Source: Piromyces finnis (taxonomy: Eukaryota > Neocallimastigomycota > Neocallimastigomycetes > Neocallimastigales > Neocallimastigaceae). Taken from it: 64,000 nt of DNA. The notes below the pieces were generated by a model that made no database searches, was not told the origin of the DNA, and saw only the letters and a list, made by a program, of their open reading frames with translations. The stretch is from positions 2,561,576 through 2,625,575 of the forward strand of contig MCFH01000001.1 of NCBI GenBank assembly GCA_002104945.1. Reading direction: 5' to 3'. A program made the translations under genes and the position numbers. Shown piece by piece: positions 1 through 10,790 of this stretch (positions are counted from its first letter, which is position 1; every line of letters begins with the position of its first letter).

Positions 1-3000
1 TTCACCTGAATTTTTCTCACAATTTGGAGATTCATCGAATGAAGCAGAAAAGAATGCTAAAATTATTTATTGGTTCAGAAACGTATTAAATGGATTTAAC
101 ATACTAATTCCTGAAAATGTTTCAACAGTTGATTCAAATTTATCAATTATAGCCATTTATTATAATTATTATTATGAAAAATATAATGAGGATGTTACAA
201 CAATAAAAGGAATTTCAAAAGATTCATTCATATATCTAAAAATGCTAGAAAATGAAAAATTAAGAAAAATACTTAAATACTTTAATTTTCATATATTAAA
301 AAGTAATGTTTGTAAAGTATTTAATATTTTGGTAAATTATGAAAAATCAATATCTGTAGAAATAGGTGAATCAGCAAATGAAGAATTGACAATTGAAATA
401 GGTGAAAATATAATTATTAAATATAACAATGAGAAATATTATTTGGATAAAATAGAAGATATAAATAATCTTGAAGAAATTTTGGGTTTAGATAATTATA
501 ATAATAAAATAACTATTTATAAAAATAATATTAATGAAGATATAGATTATATAATCCCGAAATGTTTATGTAGCAATAAAAATTCAATAGGAGGAAATTT
601 ATTCTGGTTTTACAAAATTTTCGCTAATGAATATCTTTCACCTTCAATTATAAATAATATGATGCTATGTGAATTTAATGATGCAATCGAGTATCTATTA
701 AAATTTAAAATATTTAATTCGGACAATTTAAAGGGTATTTGGAATATTGAATTAGAAGATATATTAGAAAAGGGATATCATTTAATTAATTCTTTAAGAT
801 ATTTAAAAAATGATCTTTGGGAAGATAAAAGTAATGATGATAAAAGAAAGAAAGTAAATCAATTTATTGAAAATATAAATGACATTAAAAAATATTCTAA
901 ATTATTTAGTTCATGTGAAACAGGAAATATTATTATTGAAAATATAATTAATTTAATAGATAAAATTAAAAATTATTTCAAAAAATATGAAATAAATATA
1001 TGGGAAAAAATGGAGTTATTTACAGTTACCTGCAAATCATATTTAGAAGAAGAGATATTAAAAGAAAAATTTAAAAAAGAGAAAATAGAATATGCTAAAA
1101 AATTAGAAAAAATTAAAAATGAAATTAATGACATATGTAAACCAGAAAATAAATATAAATTCAATTATATTTTTGAAAGCATTAAAAAATTAGAAAACCA
1201 ATTAAATGATAAAAATACAGAAGAAATAATAAATTCTATAAATGAAATAGAAAAACGTGTAAATATGGCTAAAATAGCTAATGAAAGTAGTATTAATGAT
1301 ACCCATTTAAAAAAATCACAAATATTAAATCATAATAATAATAATAATAATAATTTTACTTATAATAATTATGATAAATTTTCAAAAATATTAAAAAAAT
1401 ATTCCATGTTATATGAAATTATTGATAATATGGAAACAGTTAATGATCAGCAAGCATTCATAAATTGCATGTTTAAAATTTGTGATATTACTGCTCTAAA
1501 AAGCTTTAATAATATATACGAAAGTTTATATAAGACTGAATGTTTGAATAATAATTATGTTTCAGAATATTTAATTACAGAATTAAAACATTTAGTAAAT
1601 TCATTGTTTATTTCAGATATAATTAATAAATATGATGATTTTAGTGATTTTGTAAAGAAAATATTTTTAAATGACAAAGCTTGTATAAGATGTATTGGAA
1701 GTCATTTTGAAGATGATAATTACATTCATCTACCAAATTTCGATATTCTTGATTTAAAATATTGTGTAAGATATGGTTTAAAAAGGAAGGAAAAGGGTTC
1801 ATTAATTGAATTATCATATATTGATAGTGACATCGAAATTCGTAATCCATATGAAAATGAAAAAATTGAAGATTATCTGATTTACTTAATTTCTTGCTTT
1901 ATTAAAAATATTGATAATTCTAAAAATATAGATGATATAATTAAAAACCTTAAAGAAAAAGAAAGAAAACAAGATAACATAATAAATACAGTTGAAAATT
2001 TAAAAAATGCAGTTAAAATAATAATGATATTCAAGGATATTGAATATAAATATAATTATGATTGGCTTTTGAAAAATATTGACGAAATGAAAAATGAATA
2101 TTGGAAAGAACCAGGAAAGATTCTTGTTAAAGATAAATTTAATACATGGCTTCAATTTAATGATAGTAAAAATATATTTAATGGAAAGAAAATTATTGCA
2201 AAGTCTCTTTATGCAACATATGAAGCATCAAATTTAAATATAATTCAATATAAAAACAGAAACTTACAAGATATCCTATCTAAAGTATTAAAAAATATTT
2301 ATGAAGATACAGCAAGTACTTATGACTTTGGTTACAGAATTATTTCATTTTATAAGAACTGTATATATAAAGATAATGTTGCTGAAACAATGATCACAAT
2401 AATATATTCTATATTTGAAATTTTATCTAATAAAAAAATAACAGAAGATAAACAAATTAAGAATATAATAAAAATGATAATAAAAAAATTTATTATATAT
2501 TGTATTGAAAATGAAATTCCAGATTTTAAAAATGTTGAACTTATTAATATATTTAATATACTAAAAAGCATAATATACAATAAATACAATAAAGTATATG
2601 AAATACAAAAAAAAGAATTAGAAGATAAAATTAAAAATAAAATAGAAACATTTACGAATACATTACTAGAAAAAGAGGAAAAGATTGAAAATGAATTAAA
2701 AGAAAAGATAGAAGATTATGAAAATGAACTAAAAGATTATGAAGAAGAAATGAAAAAACTTAGAGAAATATATAAACAAGAGAATAATATTAAAATATAT
2801 ATTATAACTAAATATAATAACTTTAAAAAATTTTTTAGCGGTACTGTAGATGAAGAAAATAATGAAGAAATAGAAGAAAAGTATAAAAAAGAATATGAGG
2901 AATATATAAAAGAAAATACAGAAGAACTCAAGCTAAAAGAGTATTTTAAATGTCATAAAAAGAAACCATTTAATAGCAAGTTTGATATAAAATTAAAAAC

Positions 3001-6000
3001 ATTTAAAGAAAAATGTAAAGAACTAAAAAAAATAAATCAGCTCAAAATTTCAGATTGGAAACATATAAAAAATATTATAAATGATAATAAGAATGAATAT
3101 TTAAATAAATATAATATTATTAATAATAATTTAAAAGATTGTTTAGTAAATGATATAGATCAGTATTTTATAATTATTGATGAGAATGAAAATTTAACTA
3201 AAATTCAATATCCTCAATACATTAATACAGAATATAAAATTGACGAAGAAGATATTAAGATATTAAAAATGTGGATTAAAGAATTATTAAATTGCGAAAT
3301 AAATATGGATATTAAAGAATATAAGGAAAATTATTATGAATCAGTAAATGATATAAATAAAACTTTAAAAAAATATTCAGCAAATACAAACTGGATATTT
3401 GACAAAGAAAACGAGCCGAAATTTTTATTAGATCGTATTAATATAAATTTGGGAATTTATATTTTAAAACATGTTTATACAAATAATATTGGCTCTATAA
3501 CATTTGATAATAATTGTCCTTACCCTGTTTGTTATAAATTAGAACAAGTTAAAACAAATGCTATTATTGCATATAGTTCTGGAGATAAATTACAGCAAAA
3601 TGAGCCAATGACTATAAGATTTAGATTAAATAAAAACTTAAAAGAAAACGAAACAATTAAATGTGAATTCTATATCAAATTAATAAATATTAATAATGAA
3701 GAATGTGATAGATGTAAAGTGGTAACATATTTAAATGTAATTCCTTTATGTTTGAAATTTAAATTAAATGAAAAATATAATATTGATGAAAACAAGAATA
3801 TCAATATAAATCATTATATAAATTTGTTAGAAATAAAGCATCAATATCCAGGAAGTTATTCATCAAATAGTTTGGGTATTATAATAAATGAAAATTCAGA
3901 TAATAGGTTCAATAAAATTAAATTTGAACAAAATCAAGGAAAAATAATATCAGAATTTGAAGCACAACTCAATAATTTAAAATGTTCAAATGTTATTAAC
4001 ATTAATTTAAAAGAATTAGAATTATTCCATTTAAACCTTAATTTTATAATTCCAAAAGATATCGGTCTTATTGTATGTAATAAAAATGGGAAATGTATTG
4101 ATTCAATTGATGTAATTGAAAAAAATCCAATATCATTCTTTTTATTTAATATGAGCATTGATCCAATAAATATTAATTATGCTTTTAATATAGAAAGTAT
4201 AGATATGAAAAAAAAAATACAAAGTATAAATCCCGGAGAAAGAAAAAAAATAGTATTTAATGTTTTGAAAAAATTCAATTCTGAAAATATTAGAATTAAC
4301 GACAAAAATATTAAAATTAATATCATAGGATTACCTAAATTAGATAGTGATTATAAAAACAATAATAATTTTAATGAAATTATTTATTGGGCTAATTCAA
4401 ATAAAAATATTCAAAATAAGCTTTCGTTCCTTATAATAAATAATAAATATAAAATACAAAGAGAAAAAGAAATTAAAAGTGTGAAACTTAATAAAATTTA
4501 CTCCTGTTATTTACTATTTAACAATAAAATTATCGCTCATAAATTTAGTATAAATTACACCAATATAAATAGTGATAAATCATATTGTAAAGTATATGGA
4601 TTATATGATAATAATTTATGCGACGATAAAATATATAAAGATGTTGATATAGCGCTATTAATAAAAGATAATAATTCACATATATTTAATATATTTAGTG
4701 AAGATCAAAAGAAAAAGTTTTTGAATATATTGAATAATAATGAGTTTAAAAATAATCTTTTATCTGACAGTATAGCTGATATAGAAAAATCAATAAATAA
4801 ATTAATAAAAAGAGAATTGCCACTAAATGAAACTGAAACTATCAATGAAAATATTAATAATCTTGACATTACTGGTGAAAAGACATCCATTGATAATATA
4901 ATAATATATCTTATGAAAATGTCAATTACTTATGAAAATGAAGCATTTATCAATCAATTAAAGAGTTGGTTAAAAATAATGTATAATAGAGAAATTTTAC
5001 TTCCATATTTTGATGTAAATAATACATTAAATGAAACAATAAAACAATTTTTGGAAAAACTAAGTTATATTATTAGCTTTGTAGACACAGTTGTAAATCC
5101 AGGAGTTTTAAGTAATGATATTATAAATTATATTAATAAAGAAGCTATGAAGGAAGAAGAAATTCCTTTTAATGATAAAGAATTAATAAATAATTTTAAC
5201 AAGTATTTTAATAATGAATCCGATAATGAAGATGAAGAGTTAATATATTATAATAATAATATATATAAGCATTATAAAAATGATGCTTTCGATAATTTTA
5301 ATAAACAAATAGAAAATTCAAAGCTTGATAATAGTAATTATGATAAAGAAAAAATTAATCAGTTCTTACAGACATATAAAAAAGAAATCGAAAACAATAA
5401 ATTTAATATAACTAATAATAAGATTAACTTTTCAAATTTAGTTGATACATTAGATGATTGTATTAGAATAATTTCAAAATGCCCGTTAATATTATCTACA
5501 ATAGAGGAAAATGAAGAACTAGAATTTTGTATTAAACATTGTCAAATAATCTATGATTTTATATCAAATTTAACTAACTCACCTATTTACAAAACAGAAT
5601 TTTCTGAGATAATTAATTCATCTCTTAATGAAGTCCAAAATATTTTATCAAAATTTGAATTCTTTAATTTGAATTTCGATAAAATAAATAATAATGATTC
5701 GGCATATAGAAAAAATAACGGAGTAATAGTTCAATGTGAATTACCTTTTGATAATAGCTTTGAAAATAATTTAGCGAAAAAAAAAAGAGAGCAAGAAAGT
5801 AAGAATCGATTTGTTGATAATAATAGCACAAGAAATGTACATTTTAATAATTCACAATTTACTTCTAAGAATAATAAAAATTACAAGGGTGAAATTTCTA
5901 ATAATACAAATTACGATGATAACAAGCAATTTATGAAGAAGCAAAAAGATAAAGTTAAACATAAAATAGAAAGTATTAGAATTTTAACCGATGAAGAAAG

Positions 6001-9000
6001 AAAAACAATTTCAATTCCATTTTTAAATGATAATCTAGAACAGGGAAACGATAATAATGACAATAATGATATTTTAGATAATATTAATGAATTAGATTAT
6101 GAAAATTCAAATAAAGAAATGAAAATATCTATGGATATATTGGAAAGGAAGTTAAATAAAACAACACCAACAGAATTTTTAATAATGTTACTGGAAAAAA
6201 TATCCTACAAAAATCAAACATTATCTGAAATTAAGTCTTCAAAATTAAAAAAGAAAGGTTTATCCGAAAACGGAACATTTAAATATGTTGATGAATGTTC
6301 TCAATCATCATCATTTATACAATCAACGATATCAAATATTATAAAATCTAATATTAAATATATAGATAATAATGAAATATTGCCAAATTGTTTATTTGAT
6401 AGTTATGTTGATATTGCAGTTGATATTACACATATGTCACCGATTCAAAGAATCACAGCTCTTGTAATATCAACAGGAATATCTCTTTCTCTATTTAATT
6501 ATGGAGTAAATATAAGAATTTCCGTTTTTGGGGAAAGAAATGGTGTTTGGCTTTTATCGGATGATTTTAAAACAAATGTTGAAGTTCAATTAGCAAGATT
6601 AAGAGATGCACTTGCAAGTAAAAAGAGATATATGTCTTTCCCAGGGGACGCTTTATGCTCATTAAAACAAGATTGGCTTAAAAGATTTAATCAAAATCAA
6701 ACAAACTATACATCAGTATTAATATCTTCATTAATTTCACCTCAAGTTATTAATAAACAAATTAAGTGGAGTGATGAAATTTCAAATAACATAGTTGTAT
6801 TTGGATTAAAATCCGAATTTGATGAAGCAGTTGTGAAAAAATATAATATATATGAAGAGTTATTACAAATTCCTTCAGAAAATAAAAATAAAATTACACA
6901 AAAATTTTTAGATCCTAAAAATGTAATAGGTCAAAATGAATCTGAAAATGAATTACTTGAAATATTATGTAAATCATTGGTAACGTCTTGTATTTACAAA
7001 TCAGGGAATAAGGATAACTTTAAAGAAACTAAAATCATTATGAATGATATTAATGAAATTATAAATGAAAGAATACCTTTAAAAACTATATCTGAATTTA
7101 TTAATAAAAATAGAGAAGATAAATTATATTTTGCTCAAAATATTCCTCATATTATGACAGCTATTTCTAAAATTAATGAAGAATTTAATCCCCCTAAAAT
7201 TCCGCTTCCTTCAGCAAATGAATTACAGAACATTTCAGTCCAAGATAGTAACTCAATTAGAAACCTTAAGAATATTGTTGAAATATTTTTAAAATCTCAA
7301 TTTGGTTTAGTATTTGCTCCAAATACCTCTTCCGGAAAAGTACCATCAGCATCCGGAGGCACTATTTCTATAACAGCTATTAAAAAGTGGATTGTTTCAG
7401 GATTCACATACAAAGAAATATTCTTAAAGAAGGCAGGTAAAACAAAGAGAAAATATTCAATAACAATTGTTATTGATTTCTCCTCATCAATTCACTTATC
7501 TTGTAATTATTCACATGCAATTTCAACAATATTGTTATTATTATTAGCCCCATCAATATTACAAGATAATGAAGAAATTAAAATAGATGTAATTATTAGT
7601 ACTAAAAATGGACCAAAGATAATGTATTTATCTTCAGAAGCAAATACGTTTCAATCTCTTTCTTGCATACAATTAATTCTTGATGTAATTGATAATGAAA
7701 TCTCTAAATATTGTACACCAGGTAATACCTTGAATGCCGCATATCAATTGCAATTACAAAAAGGTGGAGTAGGAATGGGTAAAAACATATTTTTCATTAC
7801 TGATGGTTATGTTACTTCTAAAAAAGAAATAAAGTTTGCAAATTCGATTATTAATTCATGTGAAAATTCTGGAATTGATCTAATAACAATAGGAGTTGGT
7901 TCATATCCAAATGGAATTATACAATTATATCCAAAATGTTGTTATGCCCCATCTTTAAGAGATCTTGGAGATGCTATTTCATATTTGTTTTCTATTTCTA
8001 GAAACCCAGTAAGTAATGAAATTATACCACAAGTAATTATAAATAATACTTCAGAAGAAACCCAAATAAAACTTACGGAAATGATCAAACAACCACCAAA
8101 TAATAAGGAATTACAAAGGAGTATTGAAAACAAAAAAATGAACTACATTGAAATGATGGGAAATAATAATATAATGACATTAGATGATAATATATTTATT
8201 CATGACGAAAATCCTGAAATTGAACCATATTATGATGGATTATTTAAAGGATTTAATATTTTGGTTGTGATTTTATATTTGGGAGGATACGAATATCAAG
8301 GTAAAAAGAGAGATCAAAATATTACAATAGAACAATTTGAATCTGGAACTGGAAAAGCATTAAAAAGAAAGGGATTTAGGTATAAATTAGTATTTAGTTA
8401 TGGTGACACTATTAATGAATTAACAAAATCTATAAATGGTAGATGTCCATATATTGAAACATGGGTATTCTGCAGTGGAGCAGATGGTACTTTACCAGAT
8501 AAAGCAATAGATAAAGATTCAAATAAAATTATACCATTTTTCGAATGTATTACTGAATTTAATAATAAAGGAGGAGGACTATTACTATTTTGTGATAATG
8601 AGCCATATACTTTAGAAGCCAATATATTACTTACCGAATATTTGAGGTTTAAAAATGAAAATGGATTAAATGTAAAACCAAGATTTATAATGAAAGGAAA
8701 TTATAACCAACCAGATTTTAATAAAAAATATATTGTATCCTTAAACCCAAAAAATATAAATGAAAATAAAAACGGTAAATTTAAACCAGATATAAAAATT
8801 CCACCTCCGGGAAAATGCAAAGATAGAATATCACTAAGACCTGGTTTAAGAAAATTTAGTGAAGGTATTACACTATCATATGCTGAATGTGCAGATAAAG
8901 GAAACAACTATTCCCCATTTATTCCATTTGCATATTTAACAGATACAACAAAGGAAAGACCATTTATTCTATACTATGATCCAAAAATGAATGATGGTGA

Positions 9001-9754
9001 TATTAATCAAGGACCAATAGTTGTACATGGAGGATTTACTTCTGCATTCTATGATTTCTCATTTGATGGAACAGGTCGACTTGTTACTTCGATTGCCTGT
9101 TGGCTTGTAAGATATGAGGAAAGGTTTTATCGACAAGTACAGTGTGATTTAAAAACTGAAATAGTTAATAATCTACCTCTTATTTCAATTCCAAACTATA
9201 ATGGTAGAGCTTTTACAAAATGGGTTAATAAAAGTAATTCATCTTTATTATATTCTATTATGGTTTTAGATGTATCAGGTTCTATGAATAATTATTATGA
9301 TTCACTCATTAGTATGGCTAATAGTATTATTAATAATCAAATGAAAAATATAAATAATCATGGAACTATAATTTTATTTGGTGATAGAGCAAAAGCAATA
9401 ATAAAAGATAATTATAAGTTATTAATAAGAAATGATATATCAAACGCTAATGTTGGTGGAGGAACTAATTTTTATTTGGCTTTTTCAGAAGCAATAAAAT
9501 ATATTAATCCTTCTGGAGTTTATGATGACAAAAGATTACTATTTTTAACCGATGGAGAATGTAATGTTAATGGACTTAATCAATTATGTGACCAAATATC
9601 AAATGCTGGATTCTCTATACATATTCTTGGATTTGGAAGTGAACAAACTTTCAATCACTTAAAACCATTTATCAGAAGGAATGGAACATTCCAAGTTTAT
9701 AGTAATTTTAAGGATATTGCATCCTCAGCTGCAAAAATATTTGCTGCAGAATAA
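1..9754 (+). CDS. Giant von Willebrand A-domain protein, 5' end outside the window
   Basis: The frame is open from the left edge (base 2) through the first internal Met at 242 to the TAA at 9752-9754, so at least 3,250 residues are visible and the true start lies off-window. Numbering from Met242, a Lys/Glu-rich coiled coil lies near 785-870. A degenerate VWA-like segment begins near 2061 (DITHMS). A second VWA-like fold with DFSSS begins at 2412, followed by a conserved Thr and a TDG motif. A Rossmann/amidotransferase-like stretch rich in Gly lies near 2660-2790. A canonical C-terminal VWA starts with DVSGS at 3010, followed by GGGTN and LTDGE, a complete MIDAS metal site. No signal peptide can be judged. 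VWA folds usually mediate metal-dependent protein-protein contacts. Asn/Ile/Lys-rich composition matches the AT-rich genome. I do not recognise the full architecture, and a role as a large scaffold is inference. Confidence is high that it is a gene and low on function. Confidence 0.85.
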   Translation, partial: SPEFFSQFGDSSNEAEKNAKIIYWFRNVLNGFNILIPENVSTVDSNLSIIAIYYNYYYEKYNEDVTTIKGISKDSFIYLKMLENEKLRKILKYFNFHILKSNVCKVFNILVNYEKSISVEIGESANEELTIEIGENIIIKYNNEKYYLDKIEDINNLEEILGLDNYNNKITIYKNNINEDIDYIIPKCLCSNKNSIGGNLFWFYKIFANEYLSPSIINNMMLCEFNDAIEYLLKFKIFNSDNLKGIWNIELEDILEKGYHLINSLRYLKNDLWEDKSNDDKRKKVNQFIENINDIKKYSKLFSSCETGNIIIENIINLIDKIKNYFKKYEINIWEKMELFTVTCKSYLEEEILKEKFKKEKIEYAKKLEKIKNEINDICKPENKYKFNYIFESIKKLENQLNDKNTEEIINSINEIEKRVNMAKIANESSINDTHLKKSQILNHNNNNNNNFTYNNYDKFSKILKKYSMLYEIIDNMETVNDQQAFINCMFKICDITALKSFNNIYESLYKTECLNNNYVSEYLITELKHLVNSLFISDIINKYDDFSDFVKKIFLNDKACIRCIGSHFEDDNYIHLPNFDILDLKYCVRYGLKRKEKGSLIELSYIDSDIEIRNPYENEKIEDYLIYLISCFIKNIDNSKNIDDIIKNLKEKERKQDNIINTVENLKNAVKIIMIFKDIEYKYNYDWLLKNIDEMKNEYWKEPGKILVKDKFNTWLQFNDSKNIFNGKKIIAKSLYATYEASNLNIIQYKNRNLQDILSKVLKNIYEDTASTYDFGYRIISFYKNCIYKDNVAETMITIIYSIFEILSNKKITEDKQIKNIIKMIIKKFIIYCIENEIPDFKNVELINIFNILKSIIYNKYNKVYEIQKKELEDKIKNKIETFTNTLLEKEEKIENELKEKIEDYENELKDYEEEMKKLREIYKQENNIKIYIITKYNNFKKFFSGTVDEENNEEIEEKYKKEYEEYIKENTEELKLKEYFKCHKKKPFNSKFDIKLKTFKEKCKELKKINQLKISDWKHIKNIINDNKNEYLNKYNIINNNLKDCLVNDIDQYFIIIDENENLTKIQYPQYINTEYKIDEEDIKILKMWIKELLNCEINMDIKEYKENYYESVNDINKTLKKYSANTNWIFDKENEPKFLLDRININLGIYILKHVYTNNIGSITFDNNCPYPVCYKLEQVKTNAIIAYSSGDKLQQNEPMTIRFRLNKNLKENETIKCEFYIKLININNEECDRCKVVTYLNVIPLCLKFKLNEKYNIDENKNININHYINLLEIKHQYPGSYSSNSLGIIINENSDNRFNKIKFEQNQGKIISEFEAQLNNLKCSNVININLKELELFHLNLNFIIPKDIGLIVCNKNGKCIDSIDVIEKNPISFFLFNMSIDPININYAFNIESIDMKKKIQSINPGERKKIVFNVLKKFNSENIRINDKNIKINIIGLPKLDSDYKNNNNFNEIIYWANSNKNIQNKLSFLIINNKYKIQREKEIKSVKLNKIYSCYLLFNNKIIAHKFSINYTNINSDKSYCKVYGLYDNNLCDDKIYKDVDIALLIKDNNSHIFNIFSEDQKKKFLNILNNNEFKNNLLSDSIADIEKSINKLIKRELPLNETETINENINNLDITGEKTSIDNIIIYLMKMSITYENEAFINQLKSWLKIMYNREILLPYFDVNNTLNETIKQFLEKLSYIISFVDTVVNPGVLSNDIINYINKEAMKEEEIPFNDKELINNFNKYFNNESDNEDEELIYYNNNIYKHYKNDAFDNFNKQIENSKLDNSNYDKEKINQFLQTYKKEIENNKFNITNNKINFSNLVDTLDDCIRIISKCPLILSTIEENEELEFCIKHCQIIYDFISNLTNSPIYKTEFSEIINSSLNEVQNILSKFEFFNLNFDKINNNDSAYRKNNGVIVQCELPFDNSFENNLAKKKREQESKNRFVDNNSTRNVHFNNSQFTSKNNKNYKGEISNNTNYDDNKQFMKKQKDKVKHKIESIRILTDEERKTISIPFLNDNLEQGNDNNDNNDILDNINELDYENSNKEMKISMDILERKLNKTTPTEFLIMLLEKISYKNQTLSEIKSSKLKKKGLSENGTFKYVDECSQSSSFIQSTISNIIKSNIKYIDNNEILPNCLFDSYVDIAVDITHMSPIQRITALVISTGISLSLFNYGVNIRISVFGERNGVWLLSDDFKTNVEVQLARLRDALASKKRYMSFPGDALCSLKQDWLKRFNQNQTNYTSVLISSLISPQVINKQIKWSDEISNNIVVFGLKSEFDEAVVKKYNIYEELLQIPSENKNKITQKFLDPKNVIGQNESENELLEILCKSLVTSCIYKSGNKDNFKETKIIMNDINEIINERIPLKTISEFINKNREDKLYFAQNIPHIMTAISKINEEFNPPKIPLPSANELQNISVQDSNSIRNLKNIVEIFLKSQFGLVFAPNTSSGKVPSASGGTISITAIKKWIVSGFTYKEIFLKKAGKTKRKYSITIVIDFSSSIHLSCNYSHAISTILLLLLAPSILQDNEEIKIDVIISTKNGPKIMYLSSEANTFQSLSCIQLILDVIDNEISKYCTPGNTLNAAYQLQLQKGGVGMGKNIFFITDGYVTSKKEIKFANSIINSCENSGIDLITIGVGSYPNGIIQLYPKCCYAPSLRDLGDAISYLFSISRNPVSNEIIPQVIINNTSEETQIKLTEMIKQPPNNKELQRSIENKKMNYIEMMGNNNIMTLDDNIFIHDENPEIEPYYDGLFKGFNILVVILYLGGYEYQGKKRDQNITIEQFESGTGKALKRKGFRYKLVFSYGDTINELTKSINGRCPYIETWVFCSGADGTLPDKAIDKDSNKIIPFFECITEFNNKGGGLLLFCDNEPYTLEANILLTEYLRFKNENGLNVKPRFIMKGNYNQPDFNKKYIVSLNPKNINENKNGKFKPDIKIPPPGKCKDRISLRPGLRKFSEGITLSYAECADKGNNYSPFIPFAYLTDTTKERPFILYYDPKMNDGDINQGPIVVHGGFTSAFYDFSFDGTGRLVTSIACWLVRYEERFYRQVQCDLKTEIVNNLPLISIPNYNGRAFTKWVNKSNSSLLYSIMVLDVSGSMNNYYDSLISMANSIINNQMKNINNHGTIILFGDRAKAIIKDNYKLLIRNDISNANVGGGTNFYLAFSEAIKYINPSGVYDDKRLLFLTDGECNVNGLNQLCDQISNAGFSIHILGFGSEQTFNHLKPFIRRNGTFQVYSNFKDIASSAAKIFAAE

Positions 9755-10790
9755 ATAAAATAATATTTTTTTTTTACAATTGATAATATATTGAATATAA
9801 CAGTAATAATAAAATTTAACTAATGTAATAAAAAAAATTCAAAATATATAAATATAAAATTAATGTAAATTTTTATGTTGAAGCATGTATATAATTATTT
9901 AAAATAAAAAAAATAACATTAAAATATACTATTTAATTAGTTTTTTTTTTTTTAGAATTATAATATTTTTTTTAAATTTTTTTACATATAATCTTTTAAT
10001 ATTTTTATTTTTTAAGGTAAAAAAGCTTTCAAAAATTTAATGCAATACTTTCAACATTCACTAAAATAATTTGATTATAAAAAGATGATTACATTAAAAA
10101 TGTAGTATATAATTATATATATTATTTGTAATTTAAAAAAAAAGTATTAAATAAGATAAATTAAATTTTGTTTAAAAAACATGTATAATACAAACTTTTT
10201 TATATATATTTAATATATCAAAATATTTTTCTTTATAGAACACTTTTTAAAAAATATGTTATGACTAATACAATTTTTTATTACACTCTGGTTAATAACA
10301 AGGGATATTAGTTTTTTTAATTCATTCATATATGAAATATAAAAATTAAAAATAATAATTAAAAATACTTTAAAAAAAATTTTTTATTAATTTATTCTTT
10401 ATTTTATTGGATCAAATTCTTATTTTTGTTTTTTTACCTGTCCGTTTTATTAAGTTTATTAAGGAAAAAAAAAAAAGATTTATTTTTAACCTTTTTTTTC
10501 TGTCTATTATTCTTTTTATTTTTTTTTTAAATAAAAAAATTTCATTCATAAAAAAGATAAATTAAAAAAAATTAATTAAATATTTTTTTTTAAAAAATAA
10601 TTTATTAATTAAAAATAAAATAAATGAATAAATGTAAAATAAAATAGAAAAAATCAATTAAAAAGTAAAGGTATAAAACTATAAAATCTTAAATATCATT
10701 TTAAAAATAAATATAAAAATGAAATTTTTAATTTTTTTCTTTTTACTTTTTAAATTTTAAAATCAAAAAAAAAAAAAAAAAAAAAAAAAA
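9755..10790. other. Intergenic, AT-rich, no gene seen
   Basis: About 1 kb of A/T homopolymers between two genes on the same strand. No convincing reading frame or RNA gene is visible. The last 27 bases before the next ATG are an unbroken A run (10764-10790), an extreme form of the A-rich start context seen here. Confidence 0.6.
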
